DNA from: Mucilaginibacter sp.
Lineage (GTDB): Bacteria > Bacteroidota > Bacteroidia > Sphingobacteriales > Sphingobacteriaceae
Assembly (NCBI RefSeq): GCF_028288205.1
Contig: NZ_JAQBOD010000011.1
Coordinates: forward strand, 89,899 to 153,898
Direction of reading: 5' to 3'
Length of the DNA: 64,000 nucleotides
Positions within the stretch are counted from its first letter, which is position 1. Each line of letters opens with the position of its first letter. The notes under the pieces are model-generated. The model saw nothing but the letters and a program-made list of their open reading frames with translations, was not told the DNA's origin and did no database searches. This document shows positions 1 through 7,857 of the stretch, piece after piece. Position numbers and translations under genes: made by a program.

Positions 1-89
1 AGACCATACTTGGAAAAATTATAGCTGTCCTGTGCTTTTAATGATAGGGCGGAAATAATTATAAGAAAAAGCAGGCTGAATTTTTTCAA
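1..89 (-). CDS. Start of an exported protein, cut by the window edge
   Basis: From a TTG codon at 89-87 the minus strand reads a typical signal peptide: two lysines, a hydrophobic stretch (FSLLFLIIISALSL) and the cleavage-like KAQD, followed by SYNFSKYG before the window ends. A Bacteroidota -7 box (TATATTTG) lies at 176-169 on the same strand, about 80 bp upstream, which supports expression in this direction. Only 29 codons are visible, so the family is unknown; the layout suits a secreted or outer-membrane beta-barrel protein. The start codon is inferred because no ATG is available. Confidence 0.5.
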   Translation of the reverse strand, partial: MKKFSLLFLIIISALSLKAQDSYNFSKYG

Positions 90-135
90 AACCAAATATT
101 AATCAATATTTACAAATTATTACAATTAATCATAG

Positions 136-163
136 ATGTACCCCAACTAAATGTACCCCAACT
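136..163. repeat. Two direct copies of ATGTACCCCAACT
   Basis: The 13-mer ATGTACCCCAACT occurs at 136-148 and 151-163 with a 15-bp period, between the divergent starts of pepT and the left-edge gene. It would lie in the 5' leader of the left-edge gene. It could be a regulator site or a slippage duplication. Confidence 0.6.
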
Positions 164-168
164 TGTTA

Positions 169-176
169 CAAATATA
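169..176 (-). promoter_or_regulatory. -7 box TATATTTG for the left-edge gene
   Basis: Exact match to the Bacteroidota TAnnTTTG element on the minus strand, just upstream of pepT and pointing at the exported protein at the left edge. No clear TTG is seen 19 bp upstream, because pepT coding sequence is there. Confidence 0.4.
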
Positions 177-180
177 AGAT

Positions 181-1434
181 ATGAACTTTAATTTAAGATT
201 AAACTTTTCAGTTATAGACCGTTTTTTGCGCTATGTGGGTATAGATACTCAATCTGACCCCAATTCAGATAGTTATCCGTCAACAGAAAAGCAAAAAAAT
301 CTTGGTAAATTGTTAGTAACTGAACTGCAACAAATTGGGATAGAAGATGCCCATTTAGATGAATATGGATATGTATACGCAACTATTCCCGCTAATACTG
401 ATAGGCCCGGTATACCGGTAATTTGTTTTTGCTCGCATATGGATACATCGCCCGACTGTAGCGGCAAGGATGTAAAGCCAATAATTCATAAAAACTACCA
501 GGGGGCTGATATTATTTTACCGGACGACCCATCGCAAATATTACGTATGAACGCGCACCCCGATCTTAAAAACCAAATTGGCAATGATATTATTACAGCC
601 AGCGGTACCACCTTATTAGGTGCCGATAATAAGGCCGGGGTGGCCGAGATAATGGATGCCTGTTACCAACTCATCAATCATCCCGAAATTAAACATGGCA
701 TTATCAGGATATTGTTTACGCCTGATGAAGAAATTGGGCGGGGAGTTGATAAGGTAGATATTAAAAAACTGGGTGCTTATGCCGGCTACACTATTGATGG
801 TGAAAGCGCCGGAAATATGGAAAACGAAACCTTCTCTGCAGACGGCGCCAAGCTGGTTATTCATGGTATAAGCTCGCATCCGGGTTTTGCAAAAGGCAAT
901 ATGGAAAGTGCCATAAAAATTGCAGGACAAATTGTTGCCCGCCTGCCTTATCAATTATCGCCCGAAGGAACAGATAATAGGCAGGGCTTTGTGCATCCGG
1001 TTGGTATTGAGGGGCATGTAGAACAGGCAACGGTTGATTTTATTATCCGTGATTTTGAAGATGCTAAACTGGAGGCACATGCAAATACTATCCGCAAAAT
1101 TGCTGACGAGGTTCTGAAAAACTTTCCGAACTCAACCTATGAGCTGCTGGTTAAACCGCAATACCGTAACATGAAAAGCATGCTTGATAAACACCCGCAA
1201 ATTGTTGAGTACGGCATGGAGGCTATTAAACGTGCCGGGCTAAATGCCCAATTATGCAGTATACGTGGCGGCACAGATGGTTCCCGATTATCATTTATGG
1301 GATTGCCGTGCCCTAATATTTTTGCGGGCGAACACGCTTTTCATGGCAAACAGGAGTGGATATCTGTACAGGATATGCAAAAGGCCGTTGAAACCATATT
1401 GCATTTATGTATGGTGTGGGAAGAGCGGAGTTAA
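181..1434 (+). CDS. pepT: Peptidase T (tripeptide aminopeptidase)
   Basis: Cytoplasmic M20-family zinc peptidase that removes the N-terminal residue from tripeptides. The 417 residues are close to the usual length of about 410. Metal-site motifs are visible in order: SHMDTS (His86, Asp88), GADNKAG (Asp149), PDEEIG (Glu183/184), DGESAG near 206 and GEHAFHGK near the C-terminus. The lid/dimerisation domain between them includes the motif HPGFAKGNM. The ATG at 181 gives a complete N-terminus. The gene stands alone, convergent with the methyltransferase gene, with 9 bp between their stop codons. Confidence 0.93.
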   Translation: MNFNLRLNFSVIDRFLRYVGIDTQSDPNSDSYPSTEKQKNLGKLLVTELQQIGIEDAHLDEYGYVYATIPANTDRPGIPVICFCSHMDTSPDCSGKDVKPIIHKNYQGADIILPDDPSQILRMNAHPDLKNQIGNDIITASGTTLLGADNKAGVAEIMDACYQLINHPEIKHGIIRILFTPDEEIGRGVDKVDIKKLGAYAGYTIDGESAGNMENETFSADGAKLVIHGISSHPGFAKGNMESAIKIAGQIVARLPYQLSPEGTDNRQGFVHPVGIEGHVEQATVDFIIRDFEDAKLEAHANTIRKIADEVLKNFPNSTYELLVKPQYRNMKSMLDKHPQIVEYGMEAIKRAGLNAQLCSIRGGTDGSRLSFMGLPCPNIFAGEHAFHGKQEWISVQDMQKAVETILHLCMVWEERS

Positions 1435-1443
1435 TATCTGGAT

Positions 1444-2091
1444 CTACTCCTTCACCCCATCAACAATAAGCGAGGTATAACCCAGCTTGCCGTCTTTATT
1501 CCGGGGATCATATCTGCGTGAGCGGTGTATCATGCCGCCGTCGGTGGTCCAGTCGGTATAATGGAACTCACCGTTTTCATCCCAATACTCCAGCAGCTCA
1601 ACTTTAAAGCCAGCCTTTTCCAGCCTGCTTTTCATCACGTCATAAGTATATAATATTTTATGGTCATCAGCACCTACGCCGGTTCCGCCTACTCTAACCC
1701 ATTCAATATATTCTTTATCCGGGTTGTTGCCGTCTGGTACAGCTATTCTTAGTCTTCCGCCCTTTTGCAGATAATCATAACAATTTTGGTTTGACAGGCG
1801 GGTTTCTTCATCGGGGATATGTTCCCATACATGCTCTGCCAAAATATTAGTTAAGCGGTTATCGCCAAACAGTCGTTGCCAGTCTGATGCTTTACTTGCA
1901 TCAAGGGCATCATATTCAGAAAGTATCCACTCATTAGCAAGCTTAATTTTTGATGAGCCTATGGTTAGCTTCCTCTTTTTTAAAACATAAAAGTTAAACC
2001 AGATCTCTAATGATCCTTTTATTCTCATTAAAATATGTTTTATCATATACCCGGATATTTTTGTTTTAATGCTGTTTATTGCAAAGCCCAA
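1444..2091 (-). CDS. SAM-dependent methyltransferase-like protein
   Basis: 215 residues. The central part resembles small class I methyltransferases of the COG4627/Methyltransf_11 type: a segment ending ILAEHVWEHI, followed by a beta strand and helix (LQKGGRLRIAVPDG) as after motif I in this group. The classical GxGxG motif is not obvious. The C-terminal half has DYVMKS-like and GFKVELLEYWDENG segments. It starts 21 bp after aroK and is probably the last gene of the operon. Later ATGs at codons 16 and 22 are possible starts. The substrate cannot be inferred. Confidence 0.6.
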   Translation of the reverse strand: MGFAINSIKTKISGYMIKHILMRIKGSLEIWFNFYVLKKRKLTIGSSKIKLANEWILSEYDALDASKASDWQRLFGDNRLTNILAEHVWEHIPDEETRLSNQNCYDYLQKGGRLRIAVPDGNNPDKEYIEWVRVGGTGVGADDHKILYTYDVMKSRLEKAGFKVELLEYWDENGEFHYTDWTTDGGMIHRSRRYDPRNKDGKLGYTSLIVDGVKE

Positions 2092-2112
2092 TTATAGGCA
2101 TTTATTATCTTT

Positions 2113-2616
2113 TTAAACGGAAAGGCTAACTTCTGCCAAAGCCTCAACAGACAGATCTATACCATTAACAATATAGGTAGCCTGTTCATAAAAAACATCC
2201 CGCTCAGCTAATTTCTCAGTAATAAAAGCTACCAGTTCATCACCATGTAAGCCATGTAATAACGGACGCGTTATTTTACCCTTATCTAACCTATCTGCCA
2301 GTGTTTTGGGTGATAATTTAATATAGATGGTTTTGCCATTGGCATTCATCCATTCCATATTGTCAAAAAAGCAGGGCAGCCCGCCGCCTGTTGATATTAC
2401 TGCGTTTTCAGGATATGCTGTTTCCTTTAATATTTTTGATTCCAGCTCACGAAACGAATCCTGCCCATGCACCGCAAAGTACTGGGCTATGGTCATGCCC
2501 GCTTTTTCTTCCAGGATATGGTCAAGGTCCATAAACTCATACCCCAGGTGTGCGGCCAGCTTGCGGCTCCATGTGGTTTTGCCGCATCCCATAAATCCTA
2601 TAAAAAATAGCTTCAT
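2113..2616 (-). CDS. aroK: Shikimate kinase
   Basis: Phosphorylates shikimate with ATP in the pathway to chorismate. The 167-residue form starts MKLFFIGFMGCGKTTW: the Walker A loop is at residues 7-15, a DLD motif near 31 binds Mg/shikimate, and GGGLPC and TRPLL carry the substrate-binding glycines and arginine. I start at 2616 rather than 2643 because this ATG shares bases with the TGA of the upstream permease gene (ATGA overlap), the same junction seen at the previous two gene borders of the operon. The sequence before it (DRPKSETT) is not kinase-like. Confidence 0.92.
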   Translation of the reverse strand: MKLFFIGFMGCGKTTWSRKLAAHLGYEFMDLDHILEEKAGMTIAQYFAVHGQDSFRELESKILKETAYPENAVISTGGGLPCFFDNMEWMNANGKTIYIKLSPKTLADRLDKGKITRPLLHGLHGDELVAFITEKLAERDVFYEQATYIVNGIDLSVEALAEVSLSV

Positions 2617-3671
2617 TGTAGTTTCACTCTTGGGTCTATCCAAACATAAACAACATCTACCAAAATATTTATCACCACAAAAATAAAAGCGATAAATAAT
2701 ATAGACCCCATTACCACCGGGAAGTCGGACATTTCTAAAGCGTTAACGGTAGTTTTGCCCAAACCATTATAGCCAAATACATATTCTACAAAAAATGAAC
2801 CGGCCAGTAGCGAAGCAAACCACGTGGCAATGGCAGTTATAACTGGGTTAAGCGCGTTTTTTAAAGCATGCCTGTAAACAATGGTATTATTGCTTAATCC
2901 TTTTGCTTTAGCGGTGCGGATATAATCCTGACCTAAAACATCCAACATGGCATTGCGGGTAAGCTGTACAATTATAGCAAGCGGCCGTAAGCCTAAAGTA
3001 ACCATAGGTAATATTAAATTCTTCCACGTTATAACCTCGCCTTTAAACGGGTCATAACTATATAAACTGCCAGACATATTTAAACCGGTGTACCTGCTCA
3101 ATACAAAGCCAAATATCCATGCGATGATTATTCCCGCAAAAAACGATGGGGCAGAAATACCTAAGGTAGAAAAGGCTAAGGCCGAGCGGTCTACCCAGGT
3201 ATCTTTATGCACGGCGCTTAATATGCCTAAAAACACACCGATAACAATTGCAAACAGCATGGCGGTTGTGGCCAGTATTAATGTATTTGGCACCACTTGT
3301 AATAAAAGGGATGCCACTTCTTTACTGGTTTGATAAGAGCGCCTAAGATATGGCCATTTTAAAGCAACAACCTTATATTGTGAAATAGCAAACAGGGGCA
3401 CATAGTGATATCTTAACCGTTCGGCAGGAGTATTTAAATGGATACCTATTGCTGATAGGTCATTTAAGTAATATGCAAATTGTACCGGTAAGGGTTTATC
3501 CAGCCCAAACTCTTTGCGCACTGCCTGTAATGACTGCACATCAGCGCGCTGGCCCTGCGTCATCCGGGCCGGGTCAACAGGTAAAATATTAAACAAAAAA
3601 AATACTACTACCACAATACCCAGCATTACCGCCGAGCCATAAAGTAGCTTACGGATGAGGTAACTTATCAT
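2613..3671 (-). CDS. ABC transporter permease, OppB/DppB type
   Basis: 352-residue inner-membrane permease of the peptide/nickel importer family. The N-terminal MISYLIRKLLYGSAVMLGI segment and the motif ILPVDPAR are typical of OppB/DppB. The binding-protein-dependent signature with the EAA-like loop is RTAKAKGLSNNTIVYRHALK near residue 235, followed by NPVIT. Five to six membrane segments can be traced. No ATPase, second permease or binding protein lies nearby, so its partners must be encoded elsewhere. Start and stop both overlap neighbours by ATGA, so it is translationally coupled to them. The substrate is unknown. Confidence 0.88.
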   Translation of the reverse strand: MISYLIRKLLYGSAVMLGIVVVVFFLFNILPVDPARMTQGQRADVQSLQAVRKEFGLDKPLPVQFAYYLNDLSAIGIHLNTPAERLRYHYVPLFAISQYKVVALKWPYLRRSYQTSKEVASLLLQVVPNTLILATTAMLFAIVIGVFLGILSAVHKDTWVDRSALAFSTLGISAPSFFAGIIIAWIFGFVLSRYTGLNMSGSLYSYDPFKGEVITWKNLILPMVTLGLRPLAIIVQLTRNAMLDVLGQDYIRTAKAKGLSNNTIVYRHALKNALNPVITAIATWFASLLAGSFFVEYVFGYNGLGKTTVNALEMSDFPVVMGSILFIAFIFVVINILVDVVYVWIDPRVKLQ

Positions 3672-4819
3672 TGATGCTGAAAATATTTTTTTACCAGATG
3701 ATCATAATCAGGCACAGTATGGTAATGCCATTTGTTAACGATAGTTCCGTTTTTAAGCAGGATAATACCTGGGTTAGCACGAACCATTGATTTTAGCGGC
3801 ACCCCGTCGGCATAAAAAATTTCGCTTATTAAATGAAATTTCTTGCCAAACGCAACCGCGTCTGTTGCCGAATTGGATGTTAACAATACGGTACGGATAT
3901 TAAAGTTTTGTGTAAGATTTGTAGCCAGCGCGTTTAGGCGGTTAATGGCGCCTTCGTCTGTCTTTTTCAGATCGTACGCCACAATTACCAGGCTGTAAAA
4001 AGGGTTGGCCAATAACTCCTGCGTATAATCATTACGCTGCGCGTCTTGTATGGCAAGGTCGGCAATTTTAGGGCTGAAACCTTTTTTAACCAGTTTGCTT
4101 TCGGGGTTACCAATAACGGCCCAATTGTTATCTTTCCAGATACCTGTTTTAAGGTATTCTTTATCGCTCATGGTTTTGGTTTCGCCGGTCTTTTTGTTTT
4201 TTAAGTTATAGGTTAACTCAAATTCATCAGGCATGGCACCCGGCGGGGTTTTCATTTCGTCAGAAATATTCGCGCCTATTTTATAGGGCAAAAAATCAAT
4301 TATCGGCGAAAAGTTATAGGTATATAAACCAAAGCCGACAGATAGCATAACGGCGGCTATCAACAACCGTTCGCCGATTTTAAAGCTAAACAGGGGCATT
4401 ATATTTTTCTTGTTTTTAAATAGTACCACAATTAATAGTAGTAACACCAGGTCCTTACTAAAAGATTGCCAGGGTGTTAGCGGTATAGCATCGCCAAAAC
4501 AACCACAGGTTTGCACCACTTTAAAAAACGCCGAATAAAAGGTTAAAAAGGCAAAGAAAATTATAATGAGCAATAAGCCCCAGGCTACTTGTTTGGCCCT
4601 AACGCCAATTAGTAAAGCAAAGCCTAATATCATCTCTAAAGCGCAAAGCAATACAGCAAAGCTTAGCGCCAATCCGTTTAAAAAAGTGATATGGAAAACC
4701 TCGAAATATTCTTCCAGCTTATAAGAAAACCCCAGTGGGTCATTAGCCTTGATAAGGCCAGAGAAGATGAACAGTAACCCAACACTTATCCTGCAAAACC
4801 ATATCAAGCTGTTTTTCAT
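3668..4819 (-). CDS. BT_3928 family membrane protein (DoxX-like plus thioredoxin-like domain)
   Basis: 383 residues. The first 150 form four membrane helices of the DoxX/MauE type (SVGLLFIFSGLIKANDPLGF, then three more), with TCGCFGD between helices 3 and 4, a Cys pair seen in quinone-linked redox members. A further helix near 155 leads to a soluble C-terminal region with a thioredoxin-like secondary-structure order but no CxxC. The family is conserved in Bacteroidota and usually lies beside DUF1599, as here. A role in membrane redox or stress is inference. Joined to both neighbours by ATGA overlaps. Confidence 0.8.
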   Translation of the reverse strand: MKNSLIWFCRISVGLLFIFSGLIKANDPLGFSYKLEEYFEVFHITFLNGLALSFAVLLCALEMILGFALLIGVRAKQVAWGLLLIIIFFAFLTFYSAFFKVVQTCGCFGDAIPLTPWQSFSKDLVLLLLIVVLFKNKKNIMPLFSFKIGERLLIAAVMLSVGFGLYTYNFSPIIDFLPYKIGANISDEMKTPPGAMPDEFELTYNLKNKKTGETKTMSDKEYLKTGIWKDNNWAVIGNPESKLVKKGFSPKIADLAIQDAQRNDYTQELLANPFYSLVIVAYDLKKTDEGAINRLNALATNLTQNFNIRTVLLTSNSATDAVAFGKKFHLISEIFYADGVPLKSMVRANPGIILLKNGTIVNKWHYHTVPDYDHLVKKYFQHQ

Positions 4820-5355
4820 TTTACACCTAATTTTATTAATGCAAATACCGAGTAGTTTAATATATCCTGGTAGTTAGCCTTTATTCCTTCAGATGCAAGT
4901 GTGAGGCCCTTATTGTCTTCTATTTGTTTTACACGCAGCAGTTTCATCAATATCAGGTCGGTTAATGAACTTATGCGCATATCGCGCCAAGCCTCGCCGT
5001 AATCATGATTTTTTGCAAACATCAAATCCTTTGTTTCCTTAACCTTATCATCAAATAACCGGCTTACATGGTCGGGCGCCAGCTCAATAGCTGTTTCTGC
5101 ATCGCATTCCAGCTGCATCATGGCTATAACGCAATAGTTTACTATGCCAATATATTCGCCGGTAATATCTTCGCCTACTTTTGATATTTTCTTTTCTTCA
5201 AGTGTGCGTATGCGCTGCGCTTTAATAAATATCTGGTCGGTAATTGATTCAAGGCGAAGTATGCGCCAGGCGGTACCATAATCATGGGTTTTCTTCATGA
5301 AAAGCCCCTTGCAAATATTAATTACGGCTTCGTATTCGGCTGATGTATTGTTCAA
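4816..5355 (-). CDS. DUF1599 protein with two tandem repeats
   Basis: 179 residues made of two copies of one unit of about 75 residues. Repeat 1 begins KKTHDYGTAWRILRLESITD, repeat 2 AKNHDYGEAWRDMRISSLTD; each ends with a YxxIxNY segment (GEYIGIVNYCV, ANYQDILNYSV). DUF1599 is grouped with nucleotide-modification-associated, all-alpha domains, but the biochemical role is not established. First gene of the minus-strand operon and divergent from folP. The conserved HDYG..W and ExxE positions in both repeats suggest a metal or nucleotide site (inference). Confidence 0.85.
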   Translation of the reverse strand: MNNTSAEYEAVINICKGLFMKKTHDYGTAWRILRLESITDQIFIKAQRIRTLEEKKISKVGEDITGEYIGIVNYCVIAMMQLECDAETAIELAPDHVSRLFDDKVKETKDLMFAKNHDYGEAWRDMRISSLTDLILMKLLRVKQIEDNKGLTLASEGIKANYQDILNYSVFALIKLGVK

Positions 5356-5443
5356 GATGTTATAAAGTTTTAATGTTTAAAGGTTAAAATGTTATAGCAT
5401 GTGGATGCATTTAGGCCACATCTAAAATCACAAAATCTAAAGT

Positions 5444-5475
5444 AACTTTACAACTTTACAATCTTGCAACTTTAA
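5444..5475. repeat. Four degenerate 8-bp tandem repeats
   Basis: Units AACTTTAC, AACTTTAC, AATCTTGC and AACTTTAA follow each other without gaps, ending 14 bp before the folP start. One of several short degenerate tandem repeats in the intergenic regions of this window. Confidence 0.6.
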
Positions 5476-5489
5476 AACAAAAATAACCA

Positions 5490-6344
5490 GTGGCTAAAGA
5501 TACATTTTTTCATAAAAAGGCAACGCTAAATGCAGGTGGCAAACTCATTGATTTGAGTACACCAAAAGTAATGGGTATAATTAACCTTACACCCGATTCT
5601 TTTTATGCCGATAGCCGGCAACCCACTGTTGCCGACGCGCTGCAGCAAGCCGAAAAAATGCTGGACGATGGCGCTGCTTTCTTAGATCTTGGCGCTTACT
5701 CTTCCCGCCCGGGAGCCGATGATATTTCTGTACAAGAAGAAACGGATAGATTGTTACCCGTTGTTGAAGCGATAGCCGCTAATTTTCCCAATGCGGTTTT
5801 ATCGATAGATACTTTTCGCTCGTCGGTTGCCGAAGCGGGTATTAGCGCGGGGGCACATATCATCAATGATGTATCCGGCGGACAATTAGATGTGGATATG
5901 TTTGCTACTGTAGCGCGCCTGCAAGTGCCTTACATACTGATGCACATGAAAGGCAATCCTAAAACCATGCAACAACTGGCTACCTATGATGATGTTTTTA
6001 ACGAGGTGCTTGATTATTTTACCGAACGATATAACATATTAAAGCAATTAGGTGTAAATGATGTAATTATTGATCCCGGTTTCGGCTTTGCCAAAAAACC
6101 GGAACATGGTTACACACTGCTAAATCGTTTGGATGAGTTTAATAGATTAGGCCTTCCGGTATTAGTTGGCGTATCGCGTAAAAAAATGATCTATAGTTTA
6201 TTGGGTGGTACAGCTGCCGATGCTTTGAATGGCACTACTGTGTTAAATACCATCGCGCTTACTAAAGGCGCTAATATTTTGAGGGTGCATGATGTAAGGG
6301 AAGCAGTGGAAGCGGTGAAAATTTGGGAGGCGGTGAGTAAATAA
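5490..6344 (+). CDS. folP: Dihydropteroate synthase
   Basis: Condenses 6-hydroxymethyl-dihydropterin pyrophosphate with p-aminobenzoate in folate synthesis; target of sulfonamides. The 284 residues show the family signatures MGIINLTPDSFYADSR (28-43), LDLGAYSSRPGA, LSIDTFRS, HIINDVSGG, YILMHMKG, DPGFGFAK and GVSRKKMI. The start is a GTG at 5490; no ATG occurs upstream in frame near it, and no Shine-Dalgarno is seen, as is normal in this phylum. Divergent from the DUF1599 operon; the intergenic region holds an 8-bp tandem repeat. Confidence 0.94.
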   Translation: MAKDTFFHKKATLNAGGKLIDLSTPKVMGIINLTPDSFYADSRQPTVADALQQAEKMLDDGAAFLDLGAYSSRPGADDISVQEETDRLLPVVEAIAANFPNAVLSIDTFRSSVAEAGISAGAHIINDVSGGQLDVDMFATVARLQVPYILMHMKGNPKTMQQLATYDDVFNEVLDYFTERYNILKQLGVNDVIIDPGFGFAKKPEHGYTLLNRLDEFNRLGLPVLVGVSRKKMIYSLLGGTAADALNGTTVLNTIALTKGANILRVHDVREAVEAVKIWEAVSK

Positions 6345-6420
6345 ATAAGTTTAAGTGATATCTTGATGTGCTTTAATTTATCAATCGATATTTAAATAGC
6401 CAATTTGATGAGGACTGTAT

Positions 6421-6554
6421 TTAGGCTAAAGCCAATGTCGTTTATCCTTCTATCCGTTGGTTAAAAACCAACGGATAGAATTGCTCTGAGGTAATTCATT
6501 GCCGTCCAATTTATTGGACGGATAGCAACAGAAAAGCAAATGGCTTTAGCCAAA
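6421..6554. repeat. Composite palindromic element, copy A
   Basis: 134 bp bounded by GGCTAAAGCC (6424-6433) and its reverse complement GGCTTTAGCC (6542-6551). Inside are two perfect hairpins: 6450-6478 (13-bp arms, AAA loop) and 6502-6521 (9-bp arms CCGTCCAAT/ATTGGACGG, TT loop). Copies B and C lie at 29248 and 39474 with the same order of parts. Confidence 0.8.
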
Positions 6555-6564
6555 CTAAGCGCAC

Positions 6565-6759
6565 TTACACTCTCCCCATATCCCTCACAGCCCACTCCGC
6601 TATAGCATGCAAACCAGTGTCAGATCTTGCCGCTACGCTTAATGTATAGGTTACCAAAAACGGCATAACAATTTTATTCATAATATAAGTAACCGGGGCA
6701 CGCGCTTTGTGCTACTGTTTACTGGCATTGCGGGTTGAGCTTTCTTTAATTGCTGTCAT
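6565..6759 (-). pseudogene. Decayed HxlR-family transcriptional regulator
   Basis: In one minus-strand frame from ATG 6759 the sequence reads MTAIKESSTRNASKQ, a TAG stop, then APVTYIMNKI, then VMPFLVTYTLSVAARS and HAIAEWAVRDMGRV before TAA. These are the N-terminus, the entry to the winged helix and the C-terminus of an HxlR regulator, in order and in frame. The DNA-reading part between NKI and VMPF (about 60 residues in intact proteins) is missing. Intact HxlR proteins have about 110-120 residues. It is divergent from the NmrA-type gene, a common pairing, so it probably once regulated that gene. Confidence 0.75.
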
Positions 6760-6838
6760 GATACGCACTTTGGGATAGGTACTTGTATAAAAGTAAGTGC
6801 AAATATGTCTTTGTCAACAAATACAAAAAATTAAAACT

Positions 6839-7714
6839 ATGAAAATTACATTAACAGGGTCAATAGGAAATATTGGCAAACCACTTACCGAAAATTTGGT
6901 AAAAGCCGGCCACCAGGTAACTGTAATAACCAGCAAACCAGCCAACGCTGCCGAAATTAAGTCCCTGGGAGCTATACCCGCGGTAGGATCAATAGAAGAT
7001 GTGACATTTTTAACTAATGCCTTTACCGGTGCCGATATAGTTTATGCTATGGTGCCGCCAAATTTCGACGTAACGCATTGGAAGGAATATATAGCGGGTA
7101 TAGGCCGTAACTACGCAGCAGCTATTAAAGCGGCAGGGGTAACCAAAGTAGTTCAATTAAGCAGTATTGGTGCACACTTAACAGAAGGCGCCGGACCGGT
7201 TACCGGTCTTCACCTGGTAGAAGCTGAGCTGAATAAATTAGAAGGTGTAGTAGTAAAATATGTGCGGGCGGGCTTTTTCTATACCAACTTCTATTCGAAT
7301 GTGGATATGATAAAATATGCGGGTTTATTGGGCAGTAATTATGGTGCAGGCACTTATCTTCCACTTGTTCACCCGGCAGATGTTGCCGATGCCATTGCCG
7401 AAGAAATACAACAACCATTTACTGCTAATAGCATCCGTTATGTAATTAGCGACGAACATACTGCGGGCGAATCTGCTGCTATATTAGGGAAAGCGATAGG
7501 TAAACCCGAATTGCCCTGGGTTGAGTTTACTGATGCTGATGCCTTGGGCGGCATGCTGCAAGTTGGCGTGCCCGAAGAGATAGCCAAAAATTATGTAGAA
7601 ATGGGTAAAGTTTCCCGGAATGGAAAAATGCAGGAGGATTTCCTGACACATAGATCTGTGTTAGGAAAAAGAAAGCTTGAAGATTTTGCGGTAGAATTTG
7701 CTAAAAGTTTTTAA
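6839..7714 (+). CDS. NmrA-like NAD(P)-binding oxidoreductase
   Basis: 291 residues, atypical short-chain dehydrogenase of the NmrA/YtfG type. The nucleotide-binding loop TGSIGNIGKP is at residues 5-14 and VVQLSSIGAH forms the later Rossmann strand; the Tyr-x3-Lys pair of classical SDRs is not obvious, as usual in NmrA proteins. I start at ATG 6839 (MKITLTGS) instead of 6797, because the extra 14 residues are not part of the fold. The divergent HxlR relic suggests past control by a redox- or electrophile-sensing regulator. Substrate unknown; quinone reduction is a family possibility. Confidence 0.83.
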   Translation: MKITLTGSIGNIGKPLTENLVKAGHQVTVITSKPANAAEIKSLGAIPAVGSIEDVTFLTNAFTGADIVYAMVPPNFDVTHWKEYIAGIGRNYAAAIKAAGVTKVVQLSSIGAHLTEGAGPVTGLHLVEAELNKLEGVVVKYVRAGFFYTNFYSNVDMIKYAGLLGSNYGAGTYLPLVHPADVADAIAEEIQQPFTANSIRYVISDEHTAGESAAILGKAIGKPELPWVEFTDADALGGMLQVGVPEEIAKNYVEMGKVSRNGKMQEDFLTHRSVLGKRKLEDFAVEFAKSF

Positions 7715-7772
7715 GCTGATAATTAAGCATAAAATGAATTTATCACAGGTAATGGATTTTAATATTTCAATA

Positions 7773-7800
7773 CAACACTGACAAATCCTTGTCAGTGTTG
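7773..7800. terminator. Strong hairpin between convergent genes
   Basis: Perfect 12-bp stem CAACACTGACAA / TTGTCAGTGTTG with an ATCC loop, between the NmrA-like gene and the convergent aldo-keto reductase gene. No clean T-run on either side, so it may be a weak bidirectional terminator or an mRNA-protecting stem. Confidence 0.5.
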
Positions 7801-7857
7801 TAGGTGTTGCAGGTATTGCAGGGTGTTGTATATGTTGCGCAATGCAACATCCCTCAA

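Noticed and set aside
616..954. Minus-strand 112-codon ORF inside pepT
   Set aside because: Lies wholly within pepT on the opposite strand with no signal of its own; chance ORF.
6797..6838. Longer N-terminus of the NmrA-like protein
   Set aside because: The extra residues (MQICLCQQIQKIKT) precede the Rossmann fold and are not part of it.
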